DNA of 64,000 bases from Hafnia alvei. GTDB taxonomy: Bacteria > Pseudomonadota > Gammaproteobacteria > Enterobacterales > Enterobacteriaceae. Both the position numbers and the translations under genes were made by a program. The DNA is taken from assembly GCF_034424155.1 (NCBI RefSeq), contig NZ_CP139992.1, positions 698,012 through 762,011 on the forward strand, written 5' to 3'. Of the stretch, positions 18,975 through 28,809 are shown piece after piece. Positions within the stretch are counted from its first letter, which is position 1, and each line of letters begins with the position of its first letter. The notes beneath the pieces are model-generated. The model had not been told where the DNA came from. It was given only the letters and a program-made list of their open reading frames with translations, and did no database searches.

Positions 18975-19088
18975 GTTCTATCTATTTGGATACACGGCGC
19001 TCTATGACGATATTCGTGATAAGCGTGTAGCAAGTAGCTGAAAACGATTTATTTTTTACTTACGGCCCACGAAACAGGACGACGTAAC

Positions 19089-20168
19089 ATGTCTAAAATT
19101 TTTGATTTTGTTAAACCGGGTGTCATCACTGGTGATGATGTTCAGAAAGTTTTCCAGATCGCTAAAGAAAACAATTTCGCATTGCCTGCAGTTAACTGTG
19201 TTGGTACAGACTCAATCAATGCGGTAATGGAAGCTGCTTCTAAAGTACGTGCTCCGGTTATCGTTCAGTTCTCAAACGGCGGTGCTGCATTTATCGCTGG
19301 TAAAGGCGTGAAAACCGACGTTCCTCAGGGTGCTGCAATCCTGGGTGCTATCTCTGGTGCGCATCATGTACATCAGATGGCTGAACACTACGGTGTTCCA
19401 GTGATCTTGCATACTGACCACTGCGCGAAAAAACTGCTGCCATGGTTAGACGGCCTGTTGGACGCGGGTGAAAAACACTTCGCCGCTACTGGCAAACCAC
19501 TGTTCTCTTCTCACATGATCGACCTGTCTGAAGAGTCTTTGGAAGAAAACATCGAAATCTGCTCCAAGTATCTGACCCGCATGTCTAAAATCGGCATGAC
19601 GCTGGAAATTGAACTGGGCTGCACCGGTGGTGAAGAAGATGGCGTTGATAACAGCCATATGGATAGCTCTGCGCTGTACACTCAGCCAGAAGACGTTGAT
19701 TACGCGTACACTAAACTGAACGCAATCAGCCCACGTTTCACTATCGCTGCCTCTTTCGGTAACGTACACGGTGTATACAAGCCAGGTAACGTACAGCTGA
19801 CGCCAAAAATCTTGCACAACTCTCAGGAATACGTTTCTAAGAAACACAACCTGCCACACAACAGCCTGAACTTCGTATTCCACGGTGGTTCTGGTTCTAC
19901 TGCTGCAGAAATCAAAGAAGCGGTCAGCTACGGCGTAGTTAAAATGAATATCGATACCGATACCCAGTGGGCAACATGGGAAGGTATTCTGAACTACTAC
20001 AAGAAAAACGAAGGCTATCTGCAGGGCCAGCTGGGTAACCCAGAAGGCGCAGACAAACCTAACAAGAAATTCTACGATCCACGCGTTTGGTTGCGTGCTG
20101 CTCAGACTAGCATGATTGCTCGTCTGGAACTGGCATTTGACGAACTGAACTGCAAAGACGTTCTGTAA
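19089..20168 (+). CDS. fbaA: Class II fructose-bisphosphate aldolase FbaA
   Basis: FbaA cleaves fructose 1,6-bisphosphate to glyceraldehyde 3-phosphate and dihydroxyacetone phosphate and is zinc dependent. The product is 359 residues, as in E. coli. Zinc-site histidines are seen in ILHTDHCAKK near residue 107, NVHGVYKPGN near residue 226 and FHGGSGS near residue 264. ELGCTGGEEDG near residue 174 and NIDTDTQWA near residue 286 are further active-site segments. The ATG lies 145 nt after pgk. Preferred-codon bias is strong. A stem-loop and then a strong terminator follow the stop codon. Confidence 0.98.
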   Translation: MSKIFDFVKPGVITGDDVQKVFQIAKENNFALPAVNCVGTDSINAVMEAASKVRAPVIVQFSNGGAAFIAGKGVKTDVPQGAAILGAISGAHHVHQMAEHYGVPVILHTDHCAKKLLPWLDGLLDAGEKHFAATGKPLFSSHMIDLSEESLEENIEICSKYLTRMSKIGMTLEIELGCTGGEEDGVDNSHMDSSALYTQPEDVDYAYTKLNAISPRFTIAASFGNVHGVYKPGNVQLTPKILHNSQEYVSKKHNLPHNSLNFVFHGGSGSTAAEIKEAVSYGVVKMNIDTDTQWATWEGILNYYKKNEGYLQGQLGNPEGADKPNKKFYDPRVWLRAAQTSMIARLELAFDELNCKDVL

Positions 20169-20178
20169 TGCTTGTTGC

Positions 20179-20247
20179 ATCACGCTAATTTGATTAGCGT
20201 GATGGCTGAATAAAACACCCTAGCGTTCTCGTTGGGGTGTTTTTTTT
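20179..20247 (+). terminator. Double hairpin and terminator after fbaA
   Basis: ATCACGCTAA (20179-20188) and TTAGCGTGAT (20194-20203) form a first perfect hairpin. AACACCC (20214-20220) and GGGTGTT (20235-20241) form a second, followed by a long T-run. Confidence 0.85.
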
Positions 20248-20429
20248 GTGTTTTTATTACCACTAAACTATCCGTAATGGACATTTCGACTAATCCCAAT
20301 TTTGCTATTTGGTCTTTGATTAGTTGGCGTATAACGCATTGTCCGTTAACCTTACACAAACATGCCGTACAAAACGGCATAAATTGAGCATATTGCGCTA
20401 CTTTTGATTTGTTAAAGGAAGGATGGTTT

Positions 20430-21296
20430 ATGAAAGACCTGAACGTTGTCGATGGCATTAATAGTGCCGGAAACTGGTTAGTAAAAAATCAGGACTTACT
20501 AATTCAGTATGCAGTCAATATTGTTGCTGCGATTGTTATTTTCATTGTCGGTTCGATTATTGCCAAAATAGTGTCTGGCACGATTACCCGCTTGATGAAA
20601 GCGCGCGGCGTTGACCTTACCGTCGCTCATTTCCTTTCAGCACTCGTTCGTTACGGCATTTTGGCGTTTACTATTATCGCCGCATTAGGTCGCATTGGCG
20701 TGCAAACGGCTTCCGTTATTGCGGTGATTGGTGCCGCAGGTTTAGCCGTTGGTTTGGCGCTACAAGGATCGCTCTCTAACTTTGCTGCTGGTGTGCTGTT
20801 GGTTCTGTTCCGCCCATTCCGCACGGGAGAGTTCGTCGATCTGGGTGGTGTTTCCGGTACCGTGAAGGATGTTCAGATTTTCTCTACAACCATGCTGACT
20901 TCGGATAATAAAACTATCGTGGTACCTAATGGGAAAATCATTGCTGGCAATATTATCAACTATTCTCGTGAGCCAAACCGCCGCGTAGATATTACCGTTG
21001 GTGTGGCCTACGATGCAGATATCGATCTGGTCAAAAAAGTATTAGGCGATATTGTTGCCGCTGATAAACGTATTATGCATGACCAAGGTGTGACCATTCG
21101 TTTAAATGAAATGGCCGCTTCATCGCTGAATTTCGTGGTGCGTACTTGGACGATAAATGCTAATTACTGGCCGGTCTATTTTGATCTGATGGAAAACTTC
21201 AAACGTGGTTTGGATGCCAATAATATTGGAATTCCATTCCCGCAGATGGATGTTCATCTGTATCAAGCCGCTGTGCGCAAGGCTGAACAGGAGTAA
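20430..21296 (+). CDS. mscS: Small-conductance mechanosensitive channel MscS
   Basis: MscS is a homoheptameric inner-membrane channel that opens under membrane tension to release solutes during hypo-osmotic shock. The 288-residue protein has three N-terminal membrane segments (about residues 28-52, 65-88 and 93-125). The third contains the glycine/alanine-rich pore helix [23 protein letters not shown]. The cytoplasmic beta domain includes [17 protein letters not shown] and [18 protein letters not shown]. The start at 20430 follows AAGGAAGG, and the N-terminus [14 protein letters not shown] aligns with E. coli; the ATG at 20409 is too far upstream. It lies between fbaA and argO as in E. coli. 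A stem of CCCCCTCT/AGAGGGGG follows near 21309-21352. Confidence 0.96.
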   Translation: MKDLNVVDGINSAGNWLVKNQDLLIQYAVNIVAAIVIFIVGSIIAKIVSGTITRLMKARGVDLTVAHFLSALVRYGILAFTIIAALGRIGVQTASVIAVIGAAGLAVGLALQGSLSNFAAGVLLVLFRPFRTGEFVDLGGVSGTVKDVQIFSTTMLTSDNKTIVVPNGKIIAGNIINYSREPNRRVDITVGVAYDADIDLVKKVLGDIVAADKRIMHDQGVTIRLNEMAASSLNFVVRTWTINANYWPVYFDLMENFKRGLDANNIGIPFPQMDVHLYQAAVRKAEQE

Positions 21297-21307
21297 TCCT
21301 CAGTCTT

Positions 21308-21353
21308 AGCCCCCTCTAATCCGTTTCCTGCAAAGGATAAGGTTGAGAGGGGG
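21308..21353 (+). terminator. Stem-loop after mscS
   Basis: GCCCCCTCT and AGAGGGGGC are complementary 9-nt arms closing a long internal loop just downstream of the mscS stop. Only a short mixed T stretch follows, so termination strength is uncertain. Confidence 0.5.
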
Positions 21354-21495
21354 CAAATTTCATTTCACCAGTATTAGCCGTTCTAATCCCCGATAAGAAT
21401 CATCCATTTCCTCTTCTTAACATCTCGGCGTAATATCGCTGCCATTCCGGCCCATCCTCTCTTTGGGACGCAGCTATATTTTCGAGGAACTTCCC

Positions 21496-22113
21496 ATGTT
21501 TTCTGTTTTCTTACAGGGCTTTGCCTTGAGCGCAGCCATGATTTTGCCGCTGGGCCCACAAAACACATTTGTTTTGAGTCAGGGGATCCGTCGTCAGTAT
21601 CATCTGATGATTGCTTGCTTATGCGCATTGAGCGATATCGTTTTAATCTGTGGCGGTATTTTTGGTGGCAGCGCTTTATTGAGTCAGTCCCCTCTGCTGT
21701 TGATGCTAGTGACTTGGGGTGGGGTAGCATTTTTACTGTGGTATGGCTGGGGTGCTTTTCGTGCAGCTATGGCAAAAGAGGGGATTCAAACGGGGGCTGA
21801 CGTGGTGCAGCAGAGCCGCTGGCGGATTGTAGTAACCATGCTGGCCGTGACATGGCTTAACCCGCATGTCTATTTAGATACGTTCGTCGTGTTAGGAAGC
21901 TTAGGTGGACAGCTTGCAGCAGACGCCCGCAGTTGGTTTGCTTTTGGCGCCGTAAGTGCTTCTGCGATTTGGTTCTTTTCGTTGGCATTGCTCGCCGCGT
22001 GGTTAGCGCCATGGCTAAGTACGCCTAAAGCTCAGCGGGTGATTAATCTTCTTGTTGCCTGTGTGATGTGGGTTATTGCCCTGCAACTGGCAAGAAATGG
22101 GCTACATTTGTAA
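21496..22113 (+). CDS. argO: Arginine exporter ArgO
   Basis: ArgO is a LysE-family inner-membrane exporter of arginine (and canavanine). The 205-residue product has about five or six hydrophobic helices. It contains the LysE hallmark [24 protein letters not shown] near the N-terminus and [25 protein letters not shown] near residue 120. The ATG at 21496 with GAGGAA upstream is preferred; the in-frame ATG at 21463 would add 11 residues not seen in the family. In E. coli argO transcription depends on the LysR regulator ArgP with arginine, and argP lies about 1 kb downstream here, so the same control is likely. Confidence 0.95.
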   Translation: MFSVFLQGFALSAAMILPLGPQNTFVLSQGIRRQYHLMIACLCALSDIVLICGGIFGGSALLSQSPLLLMLVTWGGVAFLLWYGWGAFRAAMAKEGIQTGADVVQQSRWRIVVTMLAVTWLNPHVYLDTFVVLGSLGGQLAADARSWFAFGAVSASAIWFFSLALLAAWLAPWLSTPKAQRVINLLVACVMWVIALQLARNGLHL

Positions 22114-22258
22114 GGTGTTGTTGGCAGTTGATAGATAAAATTCTGGATTGTTCCTAATGCGTTAGCGTCTTTTTTAGTTCAGGATGTTGTTCATCTTTCA
22201 GCGCCAGACACTGGCCGTTGAAACCACTAAACATCGAGTATGTCTACAAGGAGACACC

Positions 22259-22978
22259 ATGAAGCTAAAAGCCTTAGCGATGGTTGCAGTGATGGGATTA
22301 AGCGCGTTGCCAGCGCTGTCTCAGGCGGCTGAAATGCCAGAAGGACCACATCTAGTGACCTCTGGAACATCAAGCGTAGACGCAACTCCTGATATTGCGA
22401 CGCTGACTTTCCAAGTGACCGCTTCAGCGAAAGATGCGGCGAGCGCTAAGACGCAGGTCGATCAGCGTGTGGCAAAATATTTTGATTTTCTGAATACCAA
22501 CGGTATTGAGAAAAAAGACATCAGTGCGGCTAACTTAAGCACTCAGCCAGAGTACGATTATCTGAAAGACGGCAAAAGCGAGCTAAAAGGCTATCGTGCC
22601 GATCGCCGCGTGCAAGTCACTCTGCGCCAGTTGGATAAGCTGAATGGTTTATTGGATGGTGCATTGAAAGCTAACCTCAATGAGATTCGTTCTGTTGAGT
22701 TAGGCGTTGCTAAGCCTGAAGCTTATCGTGAACAGGCACGTCAGGAAGCGATTAAAAATGCCGTGAGCCAGGCTCAGTCTCTGGCCAAAGGCTTTGGTGT
22801 GGTGCTTGGTCCGGTATACAGCATTCAATATCACGTATCCAACTACCAGCCAGCCCCAGTAAGCCGCATGTATATGGCAGCTGATTCAATGCCAAAAGCA
22901 TCGGCTGCGCAGACCTATGAACAGCAAACGATCCAGTTTGACGATCAGGTTGATGTGGTCTTCAGCCTGAATAAATAA
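22259..22978 (+). CDS. yggE: SIMPL-domain periplasmic protein (YggE family)
   Basis: The 239-residue protein begins with a Sec signal peptide (MKLKALAMVAVMGLSALPALSQA, cleavage expected before AEMPEG). The rest is a SIMPL domain. Residues such as LVTSGTSSVDATPDIATLTFQVTA and the C-terminal QTIQFDDQVDVVFSL align with E. coli YggE, reported to lower oxidative stress although its mechanism is unknown. The start at 22259 follows AAGGAGA; the ORF is open 75 nt further upstream, but that would destroy the signal peptide. It keeps its E. coli place between argO and argP and is convergent with argP across a shared terminator. Confidence 0.9.
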   Translation: MKLKALAMVAVMGLSALPALSQAAEMPEGPHLVTSGTSSVDATPDIATLTFQVTASAKDAASAKTQVDQRVAKYFDFLNTNGIEKKDISAANLSTQPEYDYLKDGKSELKGYRADRRVQVTLRQLDKLNGLLDGALKANLNEIRSVELGVAKPEAYREQARQEAIKNAVSQAQSLAKGFGVVLGPVYSIQYHVSNYQPAPVSRMYMAADSMPKASAAQTYEQQTIQFDDQVDVVFSLNK

Positions 22979-22994
22979 CGTCTGCCGAGAGAGC

Positions 22995-23025
22995 AAAAAA
23001 GCACACCGGAAGGTGTGCTTTTTTT
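22995..23025. terminator. Bidirectional terminator between yggE and argP
   Basis: GCACACC (23001-23007) and GGTGTGC (23012-23018) form a perfect stem with GGAA loop, with six A before and seven T after. Confidence 0.9.
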
Positions 23026-23052
23026 ATGGTTTTTATACCAATTATGAAGGGC

Positions 23053-23946
23053 TTAATCTTGGCGCAGTACGTTGTGCCCGTGAGAAAGTAGCGCATCGGT
23101 GACTCGACGCATCATGCGGCTTTCTGGTGCGAAGCGGTGCCAATACAACATACGGCGCTGAACCATGCCGGGGGTTAAGTTTATCAGCGAGCCTTCTTTT
23201 AGTTCTTTTTCGATCTGAAGATGCGGGATCATACAGCAGGTGGTTCCCTGCAATGCCAGTTGTACAAAGGCTTCAGATGAATTAACGATATGACACGGTA
23301 CGCTGCCCGGCGGTAGATCAAAGTTCTGTTGTAGGAAAGCTTGGTGCATATCGTCTAAGTGGTCAAAGGCGACGGCTGGCGCTTTCAGCAATGAAGAACG
23401 GTTCACGCCATTTGGGAAGTAACGTGCAGCAAAAGTCGGTGACGCCACAAATAGGTAATCGAGCGCACCAAGGCGGTCGACTAAACAGCTAGGTAATGGC
23501 TGTGGCTGGATACTCACCGCGCCGACCACTTCACCACGACGGAGTCGTTCCTGAGTTCGGGTTTCATCTTCAACCTGAAGGTTCAAGCGCAGCGGTGAAT
23601 CCGCCAGCACCGGTTTTAAGGCGGGCAGCAGCCAAGTTGCCAAACTATCAGCGTTGACGGCGAGAGAGAGCAACAGTGGGCCATCGGTGCTGCTATCGTT
23701 GCCTAGCCACTCCTCTTCAAGCAATTCAACCTGATGCAACAAAGCCAGCAAACGCTGCCCCTGTTCCGTTGGGCGAGGGGGGACGGTACGAACCAGCAGA
23801 GGCTGACCGAACAGGTTTTCTAACTGCTTGATTCGCTGAGAAACCGCTGACTGAGTTATACAGAGTTTTTGTGCCGCACGCTCAAAGCCACGTTCGCGTA
23901 TTACCGCATCCAGTGCTTGCAAAGTCCGGTAGTCCGGGCGTTTCAT
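23053..23946 (-). CDS. argP: LysR-type regulator ArgP (IciA)
   Basis: ArgP is a LysR-family activator that responds to arginine and lysine and controls argO and several amino-acid genes; it was first described as an inhibitor of oriC opening (IciA). The 297-residue protein has the N-terminal winged helix-turn-helix ([43 protein letters not shown], about residues 1-43) followed by the two-lobed effector domain. Length and N-terminus match the E. coli protein. It is transcribed divergently from rpiA with about 200 nt between the genes, as in E. coli. Nothing unusual is seen. Confidence 0.95.
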   Translation of the reverse strand: MKRPDYRTLQALDAVIRERGFERAAQKLCITQSAVSQRIKQLENLFGQPLLVRTVPPRPTEQGQRLLALLHQVELLEEEWLGNDSSTDGPLLLSLAVNADSLATWLLPALKPVLADSPLRLNLQVEDETRTQERLRRGEVVGAVSIQPQPLPSCLVDRLGALDYLFVASPTFAARYFPNGVNRSSLLKAPAVAFDHLDDMHQAFLQQNFDLPPGSVPCHIVNSSEAFVQLALQGTTCCMIPHLQIEKELKEGSLINLTPGMVQRRMLYWHRFAPESRMMRRVTDALLSHGHNVLRQD

Positions 23947-24153
23947 GTTGTTCTTCGTCCCCTGCTCTTATGATTTTTATATCTTAATAACTGCAATATG
24001 CCACATTTTTTCCCCTTCAAGAGGAGAAAATACACTCTTGTCATGGAAAAGGTGATCGCTTAAGGCGAAAAAGCCGCCCTGTGACACGCCATTTATGGGC
24101 AGTTGCTCTATAATACGCACACGTTTTCGTAGCATAGTCCATAGGATTCGGTA

Positions 24154-24813
24154 ATGACTCAAGATGAACTGAAAAAAGCAGTGGGTTGGGAAGCGCTCAA
24201 GTATGTAAAACCGGGCACCATCGTGGGTGTGGGCACGGGCTCAACCGCCGCGCATTTTATTGATGCGCTGGGCACCATGAAAGGGCAAATCGAGGGCGCG
24301 GTTTCAAGCTCTGATGCTTCCACTGAGAAACTGAAAAGTTTGGGCATTACCGTTTTCGATCTTAACGAAGTCGATTCGTTAGATATTTATGTTGATGGTG
24401 CGGATGAAATCAACGGCCACATGCAGATGATCAAAGGCGGCGGAGCGGCACTGACTCGCGAGAAGATCGTGGCGGCCGTGGCGAAGAAATTTATTTGCAT
24501 CGTCGATTCTTCTAAACAGGTAGATATTCTGGGTAACTTCCCGCTGCCTGTAGAAGTGATCCCGATGGCACGCTCCTACGTTGCGCGTGAGTTGGTGAAA
24601 TTAGGCGGCCAGCCTGAATATCGCCAAGGCGTTCTGACGGATAACGGCAACGTGATTTTAGACGTGCATAATCTGAAAATTATGGATGCGATTGCGTTAG
24701 AAAAACAGATTAACGGTATTGCCGGTGTGGTCACCGTTGGCTTGTTCGCAAATCGTGGTGCGGACGTTGCGCTGGTTGGCTCGGCTGACGGCGTGAAAAC
24801 CATTACGGCATAA
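24154..24813 (+). CDS. rpiA: Ribose-5-phosphate isomerase A
   Basis: RpiA interconverts ribose 5-phosphate and ribulose 5-phosphate. The 219-residue protein matches the family length. Visible active-site motifs are [14 protein letters not shown] near residue 28, [24 protein letters not shown] near residues 81-103 (with the catalytic Asp81, Asp84, Lys94 and Glu103) and [11 protein letters not shown] near residue 118. The ATG follows ATAGGA. It lies between argP and serA as in E. coli and ends at a hairpin terminator. Confidence 0.97.
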   Translation: MTQDELKKAVGWEALKYVKPGTIVGVGTGSTAAHFIDALGTMKGQIEGAVSSSDASTEKLKSLGITVFDLNEVDSLDIYVDGADEINGHMQMIKGGGAALTREKIVAAVAKKFICIVDSSKQVDILGNFPLPVEVIPMARSYVARELVKLGGQPEYRQGVLTDNGNVILDVHNLKIMDAIALEKQINGIAGVVTVGLFANRGADVALVGSADGVKTITA

Positions 24814-24835
24814 ATTATTCGCCATGATGAATCAG

Positions 24836-24868
24836 CAGCTCCGAATCTTCGGGGCTGTTTTTTTATGT
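24836..24868 (+). terminator. rpiA terminator
   Basis: CAGCTCCGA and TTCGGGGCTG form a stem with one wobble around a short loop, followed by seven T residues. Confidence 0.8.
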
Positions 24869-25192
24869 GCAGCACCTTGCGATTTTTATCTTATTCCTCC
24901 CTCTTTGTTAACTTCGTTTTAAACATAGAATTCCATTTATTTATCACACCCCCTAAATTCGGTGACATATGTCACATATTTGCGCTTGACGATACTTTCA
25001 CGCTGTCACGATTAAAAGCAGTAGCATTTTTCGCCAACTTTTAACGTTTTCAACCCGTTGCTCACCCCCTTGTAGGCAATCGGTTGGCTTGCTGGATGCG
25101 TAATATTTGTTATGTTGGCTGCATGCCGCAGGAGTTTTGCTTTCCGTTGCGGCCACACTAAGGTTCGAATTAACAGGGGTTAGGGTCGGGTC
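24869..25192 (+). promoter_or_regulatory. serA promoter region with CRP-like palindrome
   Basis: GGTGACATATGTCACA at 24961-24976 matches the CRP consensus TGTGA-N6-TCACA at 9 of 10 fixed positions, and its inner 14 bp are a perfect palindrome. CRP and Lrp control of serA is reported in E. coli. TTGACG at 24986-24991 could be a -35 element. About 180 nt of leader follow before the start codon, with no convincing ORF. Confidence 0.6.
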
Positions 25193-26431
25193 ATGGCAAA
25201 AGTATCTTTGGAGAAAGACAGGATTAAGTTCCTTTTAGTTGAAGGGGTTCATCAAAGCACCGTCGACAATCTACGTGCAGCGGGTTACACCAACATCGAA
25301 TATCATAAAGGTGCGCTGGACTCTGAATCGATGAAGGCATCCATTCGTGATGCTCATTTCGTTGGAATTCGTTCCCGAACCCACCTGACCGAAGATATCT
25401 TCGCTGCGGCTGAAAAATTGATTGCCGTAGGCTGTTTCTGCATTGGTACCAATCAGGTCGATCTTACCGCGGCGGCGAAACGCGGCATTCCAGTATTTAA
25501 TGCGCCGTTCTCTAATACACGTTCGGTAGCCGAAATGGTGCTGGGCGAGCTGTTGCTGCTGTTACGCGGCATTCCAACGGCCAATGCCTGTGCGCATCGC
25601 GGTGAATGGAATAAACAGGCCGTGGGCTGTTTTGAAGCGCGTGGTAAAAAACTGGGCATTATTGGTTACGGCCATATCGGAACCCAGCTGGGTATTTTGG
25701 CTGAAGGCATTGGTATGAACGTCTTCTTCTACGATATCGAGAACAAACTGCCGTTGGGGAATGCGCAGCAGGTCCGTCATCTCTCTGATTTGCTCAACAT
25801 GAGCGATGTCGTGACATTGCATGTGCCTGAAACGCGTTCCACCAAAGATATGATTGGTGCCGAAGAGTTGGCGCTCATGAAGCCTGGAGCTATTCTTATC
25901 AACGCATCACGCGGCACCGTGGTGGATATCCCTGCTCTGTGCAACGCGTTATCTTCCAAGCATTTATCGGGTGCGGCCATCGACGTGTTCCCAACGGAGC
26001 CAGCGACCAACAGCGATCCGTTTAATTCGCCGCTGTGTGAGTTCGATAACGTCTTGCTAACGCCGCATATTGGCGGTTCAACGCAGGAAGCACAGGAAAA
26101 TATCGGTGCTGAAGTCGCGGGTAAACTCACGAAATATTCCGATAATGGTTCTTCATTGTCAGCGGTGAATTTCCCTGAAGTTTCTCTGCCGATGCATGAA
26201 GAAAATGTCAGCCGTCTGCTGCATATTCATGAAAACCGTCCTGGCGTACTGACGCAGATTAACCAGATTTTTGCGGAAGAGGGCGTCAACATTGCCGCGC
26301 AGTATCTGCAAACCAATGCTCAGATCGGCTATGTCGTTATTGATATCGAAACCGAGACTGAACGTGCGGAAGCGGCATTGCTGCGCATGAAAGAAATTAC
26401 GGGAACGATTCGCGCCCGCTTGCTGTACTAA
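25193..26431 (+). CDS. serA: D-3-phosphoglycerate dehydrogenase SerA
   Basis: SerA oxidises 3-phosphoglycerate to phosphohydroxypyruvate, the first and feedback-inhibited step of serine synthesis. The product is 412 residues, close to the E. coli form (410). The NAD-binding Rossmann motif GIIGYGHIGTQLG lies near residue 158. The catalytic arginine is in INASRGTVVD, and glutamate and histidine are in FPTEP and LTPHIGGST. The C-terminal ACT domain (ENRPGVLTQINQIFAEEGVNI, about residues 345-365) binds serine. The start at 25193 gives MAKVSLEKDRIKFLLVEGVH, which aligns with the family. A terminator follows, convergent with fau. Confidence 0.97.
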   Translation: MAKVSLEKDRIKFLLVEGVHQSTVDNLRAAGYTNIEYHKGALDSESMKASIRDAHFVGIRSRTHLTEDIFAAAEKLIAVGCFCIGTNQVDLTAAAKRGIPVFNAPFSNTRSVAEMVLGELLLLLRGIPTANACAHRGEWNKQAVGCFEARGKKLGIIGYGHIGTQLGILAEGIGMNVFFYDIENKLPLGNAQQVRHLSDLLNMSDVVTLHVPETRSTKDMIGAEELALMKPGAILINASRGTVVDIPALCNALSSKHLSGAAIDVFPTEPATNSDPFNSPLCEFDNVLLTPHIGGSTQEAQENIGAEVAGKLTKYSDNGSSLSAVNFPEVSLPMHEENVSRLLHIHENRPGVLTQINQIFAEEGVNIAAQYLQTNAQIGYVVIDIETETERAEAALLRMKEITGTIRARLLY

Positions 26432-26460
26432 TCTCTAAGCGCGATGTTCTTCGCACTAAC

Positions 26461-26491
26461 AAAAATGGCAGCCTAATGGCTGCCGTTTTTA
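26461..26491 (+). terminator. serA terminator
   Basis: GGCAGCC and GGCTGCC form a perfect 7-bp stem with TAAT loop, preceded by A residues and followed by GTTTTTATT. Confidence 0.85.
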
Positions 26492-26509
26492 TTGGGGGCA
26501 TTTGTCATC

Positions 26510-27142
26510 TTACCAGCGGTAGTGAGTGCTCGGCGTGATGATTTCTGGTAGTGGAACGTCCCACTCTTGTACCGGTAACGCATCGACTCTCTGGCAGTCA
26601 TGCGCCAATCCTATTGGGTACGGGCCGCATTGTTGCGCGTAGGCACTTTCCCAATCCTGCAAGGTTCGGTCATAGAATCCGCCCCCCATGCCTAATCTTT
26701 GCCCTGTGGCGTCAAACGCAACCAGCGGGGTAAAAATGATATCTAGCCGCGACACCGGTAATACCTGCTGTACGTTAAGGCGTGGCTCTTCAATGCCAAA
26801 ATGATTCAGAACCATTTCGCTTTCAGCGCTATAGCGTAAAAACAGTAAGTTACCGCGGCTGAAGGGATGGAGAACCGGAAGATAAACTGATTTTCCCGCC
26901 TGCCAAAGACGTTCAATCAGCGGTCTGGTATTGAGCTCGCCGTCGAAAGAGAGAAATAGGGAAACGGTGCGTGCGTTTTGAATTTGCGGTAGTTCCATTA
27001 CGCGTGTAGCAATGTCTTGTGCGGCATGATGTTGGAAATCATCGCTAAGATTTTTACGTAATTGACGAACTGAACGGCGAATATCCGAGCGGGATTGATC
27101 CGAATTTGGAGAAGAAATGCTGAGAGAATGGTTATTGGACAT
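26510..27142 (-). CDS. fau: 5-formyltetrahydrofolate cyclo-ligase
   Basis: This enzyme (YgfA/Fau in E. coli) converts 5-formyltetrahydrofolate to 5,10-methenyltetrahydrofolate with ATP hydrolysis. From the ATG at 27142 it is 210 residues, with MRLGMGGGFYDRTL-type motif (QRLGMGGGFYDRTLQDWE, near residue 155) and FLSFDGELNTRPLI near residue 64 as family signatures. It is about 28 residues longer at the N-terminus than E. coli YgfA; the extra part is serine-rich and of low complexity, so an internal start is possible. It lies immediately downstream of the 6S RNA gene on the same strand, the arrangement in which fau is co-transcribed with ssrS in E. coli. Confidence 0.92.
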   Translation of the reverse strand: MSNNHSLSISSPNSDQSRSDIRRSVRQLRKNLSDDFQHHAAQDIATRVMELPQIQNARTVSLFLSFDGELNTRPLIERLWQAGKSVYLPVLHPFSRGNLLFLRYSAESEMVLNHFGIEEPRLNVQQVLPVSRLDIIFTPLVAFDATGQRLGMGGGFYDRTLQDWESAYAQQCGPYPIGLAHDCQRVDALPVQEWDVPLPEIITPSTHYRW

Positions 27143-27173
27143 GACACACCCGTTTGAGGATGTTTGGTGTAAG

Positions 27174-27356
27174 GGAATCTCCGAGGTGCCGCAGCAGGCT
27201 GTAACCCTTGAACCCATGGTTCAAGGTGAACGCAACGACGCAATCTTAAGGCTTCTCGGAGACCGAGCGTGCTCACCGATTACGGATCCGCCGCATTCTT
27301 GAGGTATTAAATATCGGCTCAGGGGACTGGCCCGCACACGAACACCTCAGAGAAAT
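27174..27356 (-). ncRNA. ssrS: 6S RNA
   Basis: 6S RNA binds the sigma-70 RNA polymerase holoenzyme as an open-promoter mimic and dampens transcription in stationary phase. Read on the minus strand, the sequence starts ATTTCTCTGAGGTGTTCG and ends CTCGGAGATTCC; these ends pair. The conserved GCGGGCCAGTCCCCTGAGCCG near the 5' side and AACC-ATGGG-TTCAAGGGTTACAGCCTG near the 3' side are present. Length by these ends is 183 nt, the same as E. coli. It sits between zapA and fau on their strand, exactly as in other enterobacteria. Confidence 0.97.
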
Positions 27357-27460
27357 TTTGTATCCTTTACTGTTAATTAGCTTATCACATTTTTCTTAAA
27401 ATGATACGACTTTCTTTAAAAATCGTTTGCCAATCAACATGTTACAACTATAAGTCACAC

Positions 27461-27790
27461 TTATTCGAACTGCGCACCCTGACGATCAGTGATGCGACCT
27501 TGTTCCAGCAGAGCTTGTTCGATGGTCTGCTGCAACATGCGAATTCTTTGTTCCATATTGGAAGCATAATCGCGAGTTTTCAAGCGTTCTTGCGCCAGTT
27601 CGTGACATACGTTTAATGCCGCGATGAAAACCAGTTGCTCCGTATTGGTGACTCTAGTGCGAACTTTGAGATCTTGCAACCGCTGATTAAGATCCTCTGC
27701 AGCCTGATTCAACGCTTCTTGTTGTTCTGGCGGGCAATTAACTCTTAACGAACGACCAAAAATTTGAATATCTACCGGTTGTGCAGACAT
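27461..27790 (-). CDS. zapA: Cell division protein ZapA
   Basis: ZapA is a small cytosolic protein that cross-links FtsZ filaments in the Z-ring. From the ATG at 27790 the product is 109 residues, the same as in E. coli. It begins [20 protein letters not shown], a small alpha/beta head, followed by a long C-terminal coiled coil (about residues 60-100). The ORF is open for 165 nt further upstream, but the preceding GGTGG Shine-Dalgarno and the family N-terminus fix the start. 6S RNA and fau follow on the same strand. ygfB is divergent. Confidence 0.95.
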   Translation of the reverse strand: MSAQPVDIQIFGRSLRVNCPPEQQEALNQAAEDLNQRLQDLKVRTRVTNTEQLVFIAALNVCHELAQERLKTRDYASNMEQRIRMLQQTIEQALLEQGRITDRQGAQFE

Positions 27791-28042
27791 ACCACCTTCC
27801 TGCCTAGATTTTGCGCCAGTTTCAAAACCGCGAGGGTCACTAAATCGGGCGCCAACTATATATACCTCGCTATGCAGATACAAGCCTTTTGCACATTCCC
27901 ATTGTTGCGAAAGCCGCAAATGTGAATGCAACTTCAATGACTTTGGGTATGACAAGCCTTATAGCGTGCCCTTTTCTGGTATAGCGACTGATCTTGATGG
28001 TAGCATAACACGAACTTTATCTGCCAACGATGACCAAAACGT

Positions 28043-28621
28043 ATGTCAATTGAGATTACTGTACCCGAATATTCTGTTTTTACTCAGGCTTTGCAGCAGC
28101 AAGGCGTTGGATTAACTCCCGCTGAAATGCATGGCTTGATCAGCGGGATACTGTGTGGCGGCAATCAGAACGATAATTGGCGCACGATGATCCACGATCT
28201 AACCAACGAGGGCGAAGCATTTTCGCAAACGCTCGCACAGCCGCTTCAGGCAACTTATCAGCACACTCGTGATGCGTTAGAAGATGACGGTTTTGGCTTC
28301 CAACTGCTTTTACCGGATAGCGATGATGTCACCGTGTTTGATCGTGCTGATGCGCTTTCCGGCTGGGTGAACCATTTCCTGCTAGGTCTGGGAATGATGC
28401 AAAAAAATCTTGGCCAGATCAAAGGCGAAGTCGGTGAGGTTATCGACGATCTGCGTAGCATTGCTCAGTTAGGCTACGAAGAAGACGAAGATCAGGAAGA
28501 GCTGGAACAATCTCTGGAGGAAGTTGCGGAATACGTGCGTATGGCAGCGATGCTATGCCACAGCGAATTCTCACAGGAAAAGCCAAACGCGGCTGAAATG
28601 CAAAAACCCACTCTGCACTAA
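28043..28621 (+). CDS. ygfB: UPF0149 family protein YgfB
   Basis: This 192-residue acidic, mostly helical protein belongs to the UPF0149 family. It aligns with E. coli YgfB throughout ([13 protein letters not shown] near residue 22, [19 protein letters not shown] near residue 94, [14 protein letters not shown] near residue 150, EMQKPTLH at the C-terminus). Its exact function in Enterobacterales is unknown to me; the Pseudomonas homologue has been linked to beta-lactam tolerance through ampDh3 regulation. It is the first gene of the ygfB-pepP-ubiH-ubiI order and is divergent from zapA. Confidence 0.93.
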   Translation: MSIEITVPEYSVFTQALQQQGVGLTPAEMHGLISGILCGGNQNDNWRTMIHDLTNEGEAFSQTLAQPLQATYQHTRDALEDDGFGFQLLLPDSDDVTVFDRADALSGWVNHFLLGLGMMQKNLGQIKGEVGEVIDDLRSIAQLGYEEDEDQEELEQSLEEVAEYVRMAAMLCHSEFSQEKPNAAEMQKPTLH

Positions 28622-28809
28622 TAAATATCACGTCTAGCGCAACGATGAAATCAGGCGGAACTCCTACCGCCTGATTGATCTTGCTTATCCCATTACGCAC
28701 TCTGCATGATAGTCTATATCCTTCATACTTGAAGCCGCATCTGTGTTGGCTGCTCATTTCTGAGTTCGCCACGCTACATGCCCGCAATTGCCGATTTCAG
28801 GAGAAGGTC